Source of the DNA: Periconia sp. R9002
Lineage: Eukaryota > Ascomycota > Dothideomycetes > Pleosporales > Periconiaceae
Assembly (NCBI GenBank): GCA_023627715.1
Contig: JAMAHW010000012.1
Coordinates: 248,001-312,000, forward strand
DNA: 64,000 nt
Reading direction: 5' to 3'
Shown in pieces: positions 1 through 13,083 of this stretch (position 1 is its first letter; every line of letters begins with the position of its first letter). The notes under the pieces were generated by a model, which had not been told where the DNA came from, made no database searches, and worked only from the letters and a program-made list of their open reading frames with translations. The position numbers and the translations under genes were made by a program.

Positions 1-198
1 TATTCGAAAGACAGAAAATTATAGCCAATAATGATAATTTTCGCAAGATATATTATCCTGTGATTAATTACCGCGCTGCCCGTCTCCCACTGTGCCACTA
101 CAATTCTGATGTTTCACCGCCGCTGATCGTCCCGGCGACCGTACGGTTCTCGGAAACCAACCAAGTGCTGCGATTCTTCTGAATGACCCGAATGTCGT

Positions 199-2077
199 TC
201 ACAACTTCTCAGCCTCAACTACGACACCATCTTCCGTGAACGCGACCTTCTTAACCGCCAGCGACTCCTTCACAGGATTCTTAGCGGCAAAAACAACGTC
301 CAATTCCTCTAGAGTTCTCTTCTTCGTCTCCGGGAGCAAGAAGTAGAAAACGAGCCACTGAATCGCATCCCAGACAGTGAAAACGATGTATGTTCGCCAT
401 CCGATCTTCTCGAGCGAAATAGGCCACGCAAATTGGTTTAGAAGACCTCCGACATTGACTGCTAGGGCGGAGAAGGCCATACCTTTGGCGCGCATCTCGA
501 AGGAAAGGACTTCGACGGGGTAGAGAGCTTGGAGAGGCGTAATGCCAACCGAGAATACCATACCAAAAATAAATATCATAGCGACGGTAGCCTTGGCAGC
601 TGCGGTATTTGTATCGTCGCTCTGTGGTTTGTTAGCGCTGATTGAGTTGATGAGGTGGAGCATAATTGCTTACTGCCGCGAACTGGGAAGACGCGATAGT
701 CATGCCAACCCACACAACGGAGCAGGCTGCCATCGAGGAGAGCATCATTGGTCGTCGACCAATCTGAAATCAATTAGCAAAACTGATCGCATTTCCAAAG
801 ATGGAGTAGCTCCTTACCCTTTCCACAAAAGCAGCACCAATCAAAGCGAAGGCGAATTGAAAGCATGCATAGGCTAGATTGATATCTGCTTGCTCGACGT
901 CTTTCTTGTATCCGGAGGTTTTTAGGACGGCGGGCATAAAGTAGGTCAGTACACCATTGCCGGCCCACTGAGCAAAGATGGAGAAGACAACGTTGCAAGC
1001 AATCCTATACCTACTCGATGGCGTTCGGAAGAGCGCGCTATAATCCCACCAGCGCTTATCGGCTCCGTCGAGTTCCAGGAATTCTTCGTATTCGGAAAGC
1101 TGAAGTTTGACCCACGCGGACTCTGGATTGCCGTAACCGTGCCATTTCGTGAGGACGGAACGAGCTTCTTCAGTCTTTCCGTGCACGTAGAGCCACCGCG
1201 GAGACTCTGGAGCGAACCAAATGAAAAGAACGATCGATCCAGGGAAAACCATTTGGAGCCAGATAGGCAAAGCCCAGGAAACGTTTCCAGTTAGGTTGAG
1301 GGCGCCTCGGACGGCTCCACTGGCGAGAATAGATCCGACGAACCAAAATGTATTGCCTTTATTTTAGGTTAGTTTGTTCTCTAAAAAAGCTTCCATGGTG
1401 TATCAAACTGACAGTAAGCGGTGATGACAGATCTTAGAGCCGGATGAGCCGTCTCAACAACATAAATAGGACCTGCTGCCGATACGATGGTTACACCAAA
1501 ACCCAAAACGAAACGACCACCCTTGAGCTGGGGGTTACTGCCATTTGCCATGGTGAGCCCGTTTATTATTGTACCGATGCATATAAGGAGAGCTCCGGTC
1601 ATCATTCCAATGCGACGACCAAAGGAATCGATGATTGGACCAGCGAAGGGTAGAGCAACGACCGCACCGATCTGGTACATGGCGGATGTCATTGCTGCCC
1701 ACACACCGTCACTGGTTCCATGGAAGAAATCAAGGAACGTTGTATTGGCTGAACTCGAGGTTAGAAGACGCGATAGACAAAGATGGACCGAAGTTGTACA
1801 CACCCGTAAGGCCTCCAAACAAACTACCGTCGAAACCGTTCACGGTTTGGCAGAAAAATCCCAGGAGCAGACATCCGCACAAGGCAATTGTTGTAGGGTC
1901 GAATTTCCTCAAAGGTTCCATCCGCAGCGCCTCGTGAAAGGCCTCGCTACCTTTTAGCTGCTTCACCTCTACCACCTCGGTCTATCTCAACATGATTAGT
2001 TTGCGTTTATGGTGACCCTCGAGGAATAATCGCACCTTGTGCTCCACCTCCCCCATTGAATCCTTCTTAATCGACAT
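199..2077 (-). CDS. MFS sugar transporter (lactose permease/hexose type)
   Basis: Predicted plasma-membrane sugar:proton symporter of the major facilitator superfamily. I read at least five exons. The first is only 42 bases (ATG at 2077), followed by an intron at 1982-2035 with a CTAATC branch site; the next exon opens TEVVEVKQLKGSEAF, as in fungal lactose-permease-like proteins. Further exons carry NGFDGSLFGGL (TM1), a GRRIGM loop motif after TM2, PESPRWLY in the central loop, and a C-terminal PETKKRTLEELD, all hallmarks of the sugar-porter family. Total length is about 530 residues, normal for the family. The reading frame just upstream of the VEVKQLKG stretch is closed by a stop, so the short first exon is needed. 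No partner gene adjoins it and the substrate cannot be told from sequence. Confidence 0.88.
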
Positions 2078-3919
2078 TGTTTTTGCGCGTGGGAGATAGA
2101 CGTGTGTTGCAATCGGGTCCACAAGAGCAAGGTCTTGGGAAACAAATTTTCGAGATGGGTCGGCATGAACTTCTTTTGTACCTACATATAATATATTCTA
2201 TGTACATGGATGAACAATTCCGATGTGGAAGCGGGGGCCGTTCATCCGCACTAGATAGAGCCCTCATTGGGTTAGAGAAGCAGGGTGCAGCCATCAAACT
2301 TCTGCGAGCCCGAATTTTTGAAATGCGGCCCAGAGATGCTGCGATCCGCGGCTGCACGCAATTTGGGTCGAGTCATTTGTGCGAAACACCAATGAATGTT
2401 GTTTGGACAGTGTTGGTAAGGTGTGCAGATACATGGTGATTGGCGCGCTTCTCAGCCAATCGGGCCTGTGTACATTTATGTACCATTGTACTGTTGGCAA
2501 TTCAATCTGGAAGACGAGTAGACATTCCGAATTTGCATGCTAGCCGCTGGCAGAGGCAGGTCGAGGCCAACTGTTTCTAGGCCGGCGTAGCAGAGTACAT
2601 ACGTCCTGCAGCAAAGAGCGAGGCGAGACGGGCCAACAGCATGAAGGAACGAACAATGAAGCAGATGCGCTCAACGGTTGACCACCTGATTTGGATTGGC
2701 GGTTAGCTACCGTTTGTAAACTCTTGTCCAACCTGGGTGGTGGTAAGACATATGTATCCAAGATGACAAGCGCCGGCGACTAGGCCCTGGCTAGGACGGA
2801 GTTGCTCTCCCCGCGTCCCATTATGGAAGGGTGTTTCTAGTAACCCCTGCAACTAAGCATTTGGCCCTAATTCCGATGCAAACTTGGCTTCCGGAAAACG
2901 AAAGCTTCTAGAAGGTGGCATAGATGAATATGAACGTTTATTTTGGAAAGGGGTTTGCTCCCCTCTCCTGGCTCTTCAAAATTAAAGTCACCCCAATGAT
3001 CACACCATGGCGTTGTGGGGAGATAATATCGAACCATAAGCCGCCTACTGCGATTGTTCAGGGTGATGATGAGGCATATTCTGCCGAATCACTTTATCTG
3101 TCGGCCAGTGATATTTATCCAATTTATTGGTTGAGATCGTCGGAATTCGCGCAATGACTTTGCTGATTGTTTTTCTTCTCACCAGATTTCTCGATACTAG
3201 CGTGACATATTCACGCCGAACGCATGTTCTGTTTGTTGACTTTAACCAGTGGCCTGCCCAGATGAACGTATACCGACCTACAATTAATTGAACTCTTCTT
3301 AGGTCAATCATAAGCATTATTCAATATTCCGTGGAAATCTTTGCAAATTTACCACATACCTAAGTCAAGGTTAGCCTCTCTGCGACAATTTTGATAACGA
3401 TCATTTATCGCGAAACTAATGCAGGGATAACCGCATGGTGCACGAAATCAAACAACTGAACGCATGTACAATTGCACTCAGCTGAACTTGAACTTGTAAT
3501 ATAACATATTTTGTGGGGGATGAGTTGAGGTGAACTATTACCTTATGAATCTAGAACGGCGTTCGATCTCACAAGACGTAAGGATGTCGGCAGGTCGCGT
3601 TCGACGTCAGGCATCAGTGAGTATAAACGTTTCTAAGAACCCTATGCAGACGGACAGAAAGTCAATAAGATTGCAAACCCATTGGCCTTTGTAAAGTCGG
3701 TAGGCCTTTCATATTATTTACTCACATTATGAGTACATCACAGCAGTACCTTGGAAAGCTCCTGGACCGAGGTCGGTATACATTGATTAATCCAGTAAAC
3801 AGGGTATTACAAAGACGCATTCCAGATTGAACTCTACCCAAACTTCCATTGTGAAAGCCGTCATAAACCGAGCCCTGACCACAGTGGCATCTTCATATTG
3901 AATGAAGCGCTTTCCGTCA
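2078..3919. other. Intergenic, no gene recognised
   Basis: About 1.8 kb with only short, alternative-start open frames that show no protein-family features. It holds the promoter of the MFS transporter on its left side and the 3' flank of the BTB gene on its right. No RNA gene, transposon end or tandem repeat was seen. Confidence 0.5.
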
Positions 3920-4641
3920 TTACTCTTCCTCGAGGTACTCCGAAAGTGGCAAAGTGAAGTCTGATCCTCTTCTACGATGCCATAGTCGTATCATTGCCTT
4001 CATCGCATCTCTCAAAGCCTCCCTTGGACATTCGTCAAAGTATTCGACCCAGCTCTCATCTTCCACAGCCGCGCATGCAATTGTATCAGCAAACCAACGT
4101 CGAAGGGGAGATCCGGATGGTGTGCCTTCGTACACGGCCTTCACAGTCCATGATGCCACCACTTCCTCGTACTTCTGATCAACCTTCACTATGGCCTATA
4201 TCGTCGCATTTTTATATTTGATGTCGATAATTTTTTCCCCATACACGTATGCCCTCACAAGTGAATCGAATAATATGTCCCCTTCCTCGGTACTGTTTTC
4301 TTCTGGGAGTTCTGCCGACAGGGGCGGTTCGATTAAGAGATTATCGGAGTAGAGCCATCGGACGTATTCCGTTACTGTTCTCACATCTTCGTCGACAAGC
4401 TCGATGACATTGACTTTTTTGCACTGCTGCATCCACTCCGGCTTCAAAGCGCTCCGAAAAAAGCCCGAGCTTTTGCCAAGGATCCCGCGATGGACGTTAA
4501 GGACTCCCGCTTCCTCATTGTTGTTTTTGATGACTAACTGGATGATGTCGTCGCTCGGGCTAAAGCTGTCAGTATATACTACCTGCCGGAACTGGTACAC
4601 ACATACTTCAAATTTTGTGCTTTTGCTGTGCTTGCCTCCAT
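3920..4641 (-). pseudogene. BTB/POZ domain protein with in-frame TAG
   Basis: Fungal BTB/POZ-domain protein, normally a protein-interaction module often used as a Cullin-3 adaptor. The proposed start is the ATG at 4641; a 41-base intron joins it to an exon with the BTB signatures VHRGILGKSSGFFRSAL, a central EYVRWLYSD and VYGEKIIDIKYKNATI. A single TAG at 4196-4198 then interrupts the frame. The same frame continues beyond it with a typical tail including EGTPSGSPLRRWFAD, so both halves belong to one ancestral gene. The stop falls in the helix that follows the BTB core. It could be a true nonsense mutation, a sequencing error or, less likely, part of an intron (GT at about 4244, AG at 4196-4197) whose removal would delete conserved residues. 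The family assignment is firm; its functional state is uncertain. Confidence 0.6.
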
Positions 4642-5702
4642 CAGGTGCGCCTCGTGTGGTAAATACTCGTGGAAGTAGTTACTAGCCGTACTACTTGTTA
4701 AACGGAGGGATCGTGCGTACGCAGGTGGTATTGTGTTGTCGGTGTTATGGAGTAGCTATTTCAAGCTGGTGGGACATGCCTAAGCCTGCCTGACGTTGGT
4801 CTGTGCACAAATTCTGGGAGCAAACATTCGTAGTGAGTGAGTGAGCAAACGCGGAGTCACGTGACACGAATTCACATTACCTACATAATAACTGTCGACT
4901 AATGACATCTAATGCACATTGGAACCAACCATTCAGATCTCAAATTTCTGAGGCAGCGGAAATATATGCAATAAGGATAGTGCCATACGCAAATCATATG
5001 CATCTGCAACTGTCGCATTTAGGAGCGAACGTCAGGTTCGTCAATGGTTTTCTAGCTTGTGTATCTATGTTGAAGTCTTTCCGGCTCGCATTCATTTCAA
5101 CAACAACTAAACTGTTGTGATTTTCACATGCTGGGTGTGCTGATAAATAGTTTGCTATATGCCGCTTGGTGAAATTAATGCCATTAGGTATACAATCGTG
5201 CTCCGTATTGGAAAACACACGTCTCTCAGATCTTCAATATTGCGCTTAATCTCGCGGTGGTGTAAACAAGCGTCTCCTGCAATGCCTTCGGCATGAGGGT
5301 ACTGCCGAGTAATCCGCGCCTACTCGTTGTGTTATTAACCTCCACCCCGCCCTTTCAGCCCCCCTCATAAGAGAGAAAACCATGTGGTTGGTCAAGTTTG
5401 CTCGGCGGTATAGCTTTTCGCCAAGTTCAGTGAGACCAGCACAAAGCCTTTGTTTACCAAAATGGGTCGAATTTCGTTTTCATGGAACTGGACTTGCCAG
5501 CAAATGTTTGAATTTCAAATTTCAGACTTTAAACTGTAAATATGCAAATACATTCATTCCTCGCTCCTTTCGCGAACACGCCTGTATCGAACTGAGGAAG
5601 AAAGTTTAAAATAACACGCGACATTTGTGCGTTGAAGTAGGTAGTATAAATATAAATTCATGATCGCCAATATCATACAGGTACATGATAAAACTAACAT
5701 AA
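4642..5702. other. Intergenic, no gene recognised
   Basis: About 1.06 kb upstream of the BTB gene and downstream of the amino-acid transporter. Contains a short GTGA/GAGT run near 4835 and AT-rich stretches. I see no coding or RNA feature. Confidence 0.5.
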
Positions 5703-7251
5703 TCAAACGGAATTAGAGTTGTCGGCACAACTCCAAGCCGCAGATCCCCCACTCGCCTTGTAACTATCAATGATTCCGACAATCGAGCCGTAGGTACCGG
5801 CTACCATCAAGAAAGTGCCAATCACGATGACAAATACGGCCCAGCAAACCATCAGCAACCATCTCACCCTGCTTCCCCGAATAGTGCCCTTATGCCAATT
5901 GTCATACAGCCACATGCATCCCATCGGCTGGAATGAAGTGAATGTAGCGAAAAGAGCGCCAATGAGGGATATGAGACCTCCAAAGACGGGAATGGCAGAG
6001 GCGATAATGTAGCCGATGATCGAGACTCCGAAGGTACAGCCAAGCCATGTCGCCCAATGAACCGTTGTATTCGCAGCGAGATGGCGTGTATTGCGGAGTG
6101 CACGGACGAAGATGTATTTGGATGGATAGTGAGTAAGCAACATGGTGGATGCCATGAGACCGGGCAGGGCGACTGCGTAGGATGCCTTCTTTACAGCAGG
6201 ACCAGCGGAGCCCAAAGCGGGTGATGCGACGTAGGAGCCGCAGAAATAGTACACGATAATTCCGATGACGATGTATAGCGTGGTCATACTGATTTGTGAG
6301 ACAATTAAGGCCCGAGTGTAGTGCCGGGGTTCTCGCATCTCGGAGACAATGGAGAAAAAGGCGGGAGTGGCGCCATAGGCGAATACGAGGGATGAGAGAG
6401 CTGCCGAAGCGGTCGCGAAGTCAGGGCTGGCAAACAGCTTATAGTCCGAAATCCAGACTCCATCCTGGGGGGCAGCGTAGGGGCGATCCTGTAATCCTAC
6501 GGCAATGGTGACCGTGAAAATGGCGACGATTATGCAGACAAGTCCGACCCATGCAAGCGCGGAAACGCGACTGAGAGTTCGAATACTACCGCATCCAAAT
6601 GCAATGACCCAACCTACAGCCACAAAAACGGCGGTGCAGACAGCGTGCGTCGATATTGCGTTCAGTGAGATTGAGATACTCAGCATTCCAGACGCGGAAC
6701 AAAATACCATCACTGTATTGCACACTTAGCAAAATGTTCCTGACATGCACAGGAGCTGATGCGATAACTTACAGAGAACAAAGGCAGCAGCAAAGCATTC
6801 GCGACCAATGGGACCAAAAAGCTTCAATCCGACGTCACTGATATCATAGACTTCCGGATGCTTAAGCTTGAAGACGCCTATGCTGTGGCACGACCAAGTA
6901 TTGATGGAAGCAATTACGATGAGGCATATGATTCCGGGTATCATTCCAAGAGCATCGAAAACTGCTGGGATGGACAGAACACCGAGGCCGACTTGTGTCT
7001 TCATCATAAGCGCGACTGTACCAAGGAAGCCGACCTGTTTAAACCATCAGTTCACATTCTTGCGATGGAGATTTGACGAAACTGACATCGCGATAATTAG
7101 GGCCACCTTCAGTGATTTCACCAAAAACTGCATCTTGCGTTGCGTTGTCTCTGGCAGCTGCGACACAGAATTCGCACTCGCTAGAGCTCTCATCACTTCC
7201 ATGCTTGGGGCATTTCTCAGCCCGCGGGACCGAGTGGGCTTCGACGTCCAT
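5703..7251 (-). CDS. Amino-acid transporter, AAAP family (Aa_trans, Mtr-like)
   Basis: Predicted plasma-membrane amino-acid permease of the AAAP family (neutral amino-acid transporters such as Neurospora Mtr). Starts at the ATG at 7251 with a hydrophilic cytosolic N-terminus (MDVEAHSVPRAEKCPKHG). A short intron ending near 7037 leads into VGFLGTVALMMKTQVGLGVLSIPAVF, the conserved first transmembrane segment with the small-residue unwinding motif of this family. A second intron near 6715-6772 joins the large C-terminal exon, which holds about nine more hydrophobic segments. Total is roughly 480 residues and 10-11 membrane spans, the normal size. No neighbouring gene suggests a pathway link. 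Family call strong; substrate unknown. Confidence 0.88.
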
Positions 7252-9365
7252 GGGAGAATCTTTCGCTGTTGCTGAGATGGAATACGGTGTGGGTGGAGAG
7301 ACAGAAGGAGGACGGACGGAAAGGAGTGATGATTTGCGAAGGGTGGAAGGGAGCGGCTGAGAAAAAGAGCCCTGGTTTCCGAGTCAAGGGACTCTCCACT
7401 CAAGGATGTCCGAGAACAAGGCAATTGGTGAGGGAATTCGTGCAGCTGATCAAGATTGCGGGGAGACGTTGTATTTGATCCACGGTAGCACATACAGTAA
7501 AAGGAAGAGCTTAGCGTATATCGTGACGAAACATGCCGAAGATCGGACTCTTGCCACTGCCACATTGGTAATTTGTGGGGAGAAAATTTATGTTTCGGAG
7601 GGCTATCCCGGTCCGAGGGAGGCATTATGAATCTTCACCCTGCCAAGAAATTTCAATAGGGTGATGATCTAGAAGAATGAGAATGGGGATAATCCTCTTC
7701 CCGGTTGTTCCAGCAGGCATTTTCAACAAGTTGTCGCGATGGTCATATCAATATGCTTGAAGTTCGACAGGGTACTCCGTTTGTTTGAGTGATCAAAAGT
7801 TGGGGTATTCGAGACCATTGCATGTATCCATTAATGTTCTTCGGGGTCAGGGCGAATGACTTGGTGAAGATGAAAACAGAATCAGGTACCGAGGACTAGT
7901 CTGCGGAGACCCACATGTGCGCATCATAGGATCTCCATGCGACCACGGCCCGAAGCTACCTGGTAGCCGTTAGGTAATAGTTGCAACCCCGTGCCTATCA
8001 CATCCTACCTTTATATAATACAACGTGAAGGTGGCGAGATCATTGAGGTGACAGAGAGATTTCAATTGATGAGTGCTAGGTATCTCTGCATCCAAATTTC
8101 TAAATCTATAACAATTGATGTGAATATATGGAGCATGCAAAACTTTGCCGAGGATACCGATGTCATGGTCAAGCTCAGGGCTAGTTCGGCCACATCTAAC
8201 GGCGCGACCGCGGATGTTCTGGAAAAAATTTGTTAGCGAGTGCCGGTCACGTGCAGCCCATTGGTTGCCTACGCCTGGGTATGTAGCGTCCAAGTCCGGT
8301 AACGGCAAGTCCGGACGACAAAGTAGTTGATTGATATAAGGGATTAAACAAATCTAGATGTGGCTATCGCCTTAAAGAGATAAGAACTACCAATCCCCAT
8401 AATTTGAGTGGCGAAGTTGTAAAGTTCTGCCCCGAGCTTCTTCAAGTAGTGGCGAGGACAATATGCCTTTTTTCTACTGTGTAGCCACTCAATCTCTCAA
8501 TTGGGATTGCGAAATACCACCTTCATTCAATATTTTCTGGAATTCGCTAACACAGCCACGAAAGGCACATGGGAATTCCAAGCAAGTCTATAGGAAAATG
8601 TACAGCTCTTGTACTTAGAGTATATGCGCCGCAGAGTCCATTTTGAATCACGAACTCAGAATGTGTAACTAAATTATCCCTAACAACATAAAAATGCTCT
8701 CAGTTCGACTAACCAACTAGTTGCTAGCACAAACTGTCGCCGTATTCAATGCAAGAGTTTCTAAGAGATGGAGATCAGCTTGCAGTGCGATTGAACGGGA
8801 CTGTTCGCATAAATCTGTGATAGATTTTGCGCAGTTTGAGTAGCAAATTGGAAAACCAGATTGGCTGATCAAACGCGCCGCATGGGTCCTGTTCGCGACG
8901 ACAGTGTTCATGATGTCAGCTAACGGCTTCTGCCAACCTCCACATACTTCAAATTGAGTAATTCAAATATCCTTTACATAAACGACGGATTTGGACTGAA
9001 TAAAGAAGATGCCATCGATGCACGATGATGTATGTATCTCCGTCTTACCATTCGCTGTCGGGCAATCGGGATTCCCTTGTCATGCGACGGGGTTTTTGTT
9101 AATGAATTGGCATTACGGTCTCAACCCACATCTCCTATACAATGACTTTGCTTGGAGCGCTTGAGTCCATAAACCATTTGGACATGCAGCTGTTGTCGAA
9201 AACACAAATGCTGAACAGGCACATTTAATAACCTCGGGCGAGTTCGGTTAGTTAGGCCGAAGCTACCTATCTCGTTCAGACAGATAGCGATAAGAACTTC
9301 GAGGACAACAACGACGCATTGAGGTTATACAGAACACATTTTCATTCTCCTGAACTAAGGAAATC
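7252..9365. other. Intergenic, no gene recognised
   Basis: About 2.1 kb between divergently transcribed genes (amino-acid transporter leftwards, Zn2Cys6 regulator rightwards). A 64-codon ATG frame on the minus strand (8717-8911) has no recognisable domain and may be chance or a relic. The right end is the promoter of the Zn2Cys6 gene. Confidence 0.45.
9235..9251 (+). promoter_or_regulatory. Candidate Zn2Cys6 site, CGGGCGAGTTCGG
   Basis: CGGGCGAGTTCGG about 120 bases upstream of the Zn2Cys6 gene start. A 12/13 match, CGGGTGAGTTCGG, lies in the promoter of the converging MFS gene at 13261, and an inverted related copy at 13363-13380. CGG-containing words are the usual half-sites of this regulator class. 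Binding is inference. Confidence 0.4.
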
Positions 9366-11214
9366 ATGAATGATCCGCTCCGGACCACACAGCGTGCGCC
9401 TCGCAGCTGCATTATGTGCTCCAGGCGCAAGGTGAAATGCGACAAAGTGGTCCCGTGCACCAACTGTATTCGACGAAAACAGCCCGATGCATGTGTGCGC
9501 GAGACAGTATTGGTTCGGGGCCAAGAGACCACGTATTCTCATGACATGCGAATTCCAACCTATCGTCAGCTGAGCTCAGAAAATCAGTGCCTGCGGAACG
9601 AGCTGGATGTTTTGCGGGCCCAGGTGACTACGAAGACTGCCACCTCAGCAGAGGAGTCATTTTATACGTTGCCGGCCAGGCCCGAAAAGAGAATATTGCT
9701 GGGAACCACCCAAGGAACTCTCGAAAAGAGGCTCTGGGATGGTTGTGCCTCTTCTGCACACGGATCTAGTGTCGCGACATGGGATAATATTATTCTTCCA
9801 AGTCGTCAAATCAGCGAACACCTGGTTTGTTACGACCAAAAATGGAATTCATGGGTTCATTACGCAGTAGAGTATCCTCAAATGTCGGATGAATGTAACG
9901 AGTTCGTAGACTCGTTGGAGAGAGGCACTCAAGTTCATCACGCTGATCCAGCGTGGTTGGCTGTTTACTTTAGCATATTGAGCGTACGTAACTCATAGTT
10001 TCTCAGGACTGTGTCAAAACCGTGGCTAAATGGAAGACCGAAACAGTGCGCAGCTCTCATGATCAATGACACAGACTCTCTGAGGATTCTTCCTGACGTG
10101 AAAAGGCTCAGCCGGAACTGGTATGATGCTGCCATTTTCTGCTTACATCGCGCAGACTTTATGAGAGTACCGAACATACGCACAGTTCAAGCCATCGCGA
10201 TTTTGGGTATGTCGTTCAATAACTGGGGCGACCTGAATCTTGGCCAAAACATGTGGGGCTGTGCTTTGCGCATCGCTCAGCAACTTAGTCTCAATACAAT
10301 GTACTCGGAGCAAGCGGAAACTTGCTTGAGTGTGGAGGGACAGCACCGACTATGGTGGACTTTGGTCATCTGCGATTGGTAATGCGAGGATGCTTCAAGA
10401 ACGCCATGTAACCAAGCTAATGTGGCTCTCGATCGCAGGATAAACCTTCTGAATCGCCCGTTAGGGATTGACGACATCGACTTCAACGTCCCATATCCTG
10501 CGCCAGACGCTATCGACGGCAACCCATCAGACAGTGAACATCCTGTTCATTATCACGCGTTCATGGCTCGTTCGGCGACCGTTATTTACAATTTCCGCAA
10601 AAGGGCCCGCTCAGGTCTCGCTACGCTTGCTGAGAAGGTACAAATTGTACGCAGTGCAGACGAGGAATTAGCCAAGGTCATCGAAACATTACCTACTCAT
10701 TTGCAACCCGACAGTGACTCAAAGGAACACGAAGAGTGGCTAAATCAGCTCGAACGTGGCAAGCCATGGATAAAATGGCAGCGTTTTGATCTCACGTTGG
10801 TGCTATTCCATCTACGACTTCTCATCAACCGTACATTGTCCGATCTTTGGACGACACCTAGTGGTGAGACTATGCTTGGGTGGGCAAGAATAGTCTGTGT
10901 GCGATCTGCGCTAAGCGCAATCTGGATCAACAAGAATTGGGATGAGCCGGCATCGTCGCGTAAACAATGGTGTGTATGCCAATTATTCTTTATCGACAAT
11001 CGCTGAACACAGTTAAAGGGCCCTTTCGTATCACGTATTTACCGCGGCAATCTTCCTTCTTGGTGAATGTGAAGGTGATATGGACCACATCCCAGCGGAA
11101 TACTTAGACGCGATTCGAACCGCTCTTCAGCTCTTGGAAGAGGTCAGCTGTCAAAATGCGGTTGCTCATCATGCTTCACTGATAATACGCGAGAACCTGC
11201 AGTTGCTGGAGTGA
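9366..11214 (+). CDS. Zn2Cys6 transcription factor with fungal-specific TF domain
   Basis: Nuclear DNA-binding regulator. The N-terminus has the binuclear zinc cluster CIMCSRRKVKCDKVVPCTNC followed by a sixth cysteine (C-x2-C-x6-C-x5-C-x2-C-x8-C, residues about 15-43), then a coiled-coil-like stretch (ENQCLRNELDVLRAQV). The middle matches the fungal_trans homology domain, with IAQQLSLN and EGQHRLWWTLVICDW. Four exons: the first intron is best placed at 9984-10046 (GTACGT..ACAG, phase 0, joining FSILS to CAALM), the second removes about 10380-10435, the third about 10975-11025. The last exon ends at a TGA at 11212-11214, giving roughly 570 residues. It converges on an MFS sugar transporter 128 bases away, and both promoters share a CGGGYGAGTTCGG word, so it probably controls that transporter and itself. 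Confidence 0.85.
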
Positions 11215-11341
11215 GGTTTTATAATGTGTTATCCACTTTTAACAAAATGCAGCACGGGCACTCGCGAGTGAAGAAAATGAATAGAAAAATTAGATATTGC
11301 GTGTGGTAGACTTCCACCCATGATTTGCACGAATCGATTTC

Positions 11342-13083
11342 TTAGAGCTCATGCGTTTTGACTTGAACGTTGTTCGTTTTCCGCGTCTCTTGCTCGGTGT
11401 CAGGCGGTGAATCATCCGGTTCTAAGCCATCCATAACCTCAGCTTCTCCAAGCCCTTCAAATTTCGTTCTGATTTCCTCCAAAGTGAGACCTTTCGTCTC
11501 CACATACGTGAAATACGCGAGAACGAGAAAGCAAAGGTCCCAAGCGGCATTAATGAGATAAAACTTCCAGCCCAAGTCCGCCATTGCGAATGCCATCGTG
11601 AAGGAGGCAAGAAGTCCAAAGCTAGAGTCTAGAAGGTGGAAAATAGCGAAACCGGTTGCGCGCAACTTAAACGGGGATATCTCGCTTGGATATAAAGACG
11701 TCATGGGTGTAATGGAAAAGGCGTAGAATCCTTGGAAGAGGAAAATCACCGCTATGGTTCCGTAGATGCCTGAGACATCAGTGCTCGACCCGTAGTCTAT
11801 TTCCGCAGTGTAAGTAGCTCATAAACGAGATATGACGGCGCGTAATATCTACTCACGTTTGATAAGACCTCCAATCATCAGTAGCGTGGCCGTCATGCCA
11901 CCAACTCCGATGAACAACTGTTTCCTGCGACCGAGAATATCAAGCATAAAGCTGCCACACACTGCAAGGGCAAAAGACCAGCAGTTAATTATGACCTGAA
12001 CCTGTGTCTGCGTCTTTGTACTTGTGATACCTGCTTGGGTGAGTATCTTTCCGAGGTAAAATCTGTTGATCATTAACATAAGTTCAAATAAAAACTCGCC
12101 CTAAACCGTTATACTTACGAGATGATAAAGTTTCCGAACATTTCGATCATGGGACCGAAAGAACACAGTATCAATAACCTTCGACGATTGGCTTTAGTGG
12201 AGACGATTTCTCGCCACGGACTCCTTGCAAACTCTTTGGCCTCACGTGAGATTGTCTCCCGTATCGTGTCAAGTTGTTCCCTCCCCTTTGCCACATCGGG
12301 ATTGAGGCCTTGACCTTGCATGATGAGTAACACCTCCAAAGCCTCCTCGTTTCGATCCCGCGAGATCAGCCATCTTGGGCTCTCCGGAATGAGTGGTACA
12401 ATGACCACGGCGAGTGCGCTAGGAATGATTTGTAGCATACTAGGTAGTCGCCAGGCCCACGTGCTTGCGATGTTTTGACTGCCGTAGTTGACAATGGCGC
12501 TGGTCAAACTACCTACAAAGAAACAGGAGAAGAACAGCCCCAGAACGCGCGCCCTCTTTCTAGGCGGTAGCAACTCCCCGAGTAGTGTAGGTGCAGCAGT
12601 GTTGCTAATGGCAGTACCCATTCCCACAATCATGCGCGCGATGACGAACATAGGTATGTTTTGCGCCGCAGCTTGTAGGATGATTCCTGCCGCTGTAATG
12701 ATTGACGCTACATATATAGCACGGCGGCGTCCGAAGTAGTCGGGTATGGGTTGCATGAGAAATCCTCCAAGGATGGAGCCCATCCACGATGCAGCATTGT
12801 TGAGGCCCTCGGTTGCAGGGGTGAGGTGAAAGTATTGGGAGTAGGAGGGTAGAATCAGGAGCCCGTTCATCACAGAGGTGTCGTATCCAAGCGTCTGCGA
12901 ACAATGTCAATGAACAAATAGATGGTTTTGGATTGTAGATGAAATTTGAGGTAGTCGAGTGTAATAGTGACTTACTGCTGAATTGACGATTGCTACTGTT
13001 AACAGCAAAGGCATGAGCAATCTTGAGTCTTTCGGCACCAGTCTGGAGACATGTTTGAATGAATATGGCACTGACGAAGTCAT
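11342..13083 (-). CDS. MFS sugar transporter
   Basis: Second predicted sugar-porter-family symporter. ATG at 13083; the first exon encodes a short cytosolic tail and half of TM1 (LLMPLLLTVAIVNSA) and splices to TLGYDTSVMNGLLILP, the usual TM1-TM2 junction. Later parts carry FGRRRAIYV after TM2, PESPRWLISRDR in the central loop, GRRKQLF in the second half and VETKGLTLEEI before the C-terminal tail. At least four exons, about 510 residues, a normal size. Tail-to-tail with the Zn2Cys6 regulator at 9366-11214 and sharing a promoter word with it, which suggests uptake of the sugar or sugar-like inducer sensed by that regulator. Substrate cannot be inferred. Confidence 0.87.

Noticed and set aside
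7047..7625. 192-codon minus-strand frame overlapping the amino-acid transporter start
   Set aside because: It lies in another frame over the promoter and first exon of a clear transporter gene, is rich in Ser, Pro and His, and shows no family features.
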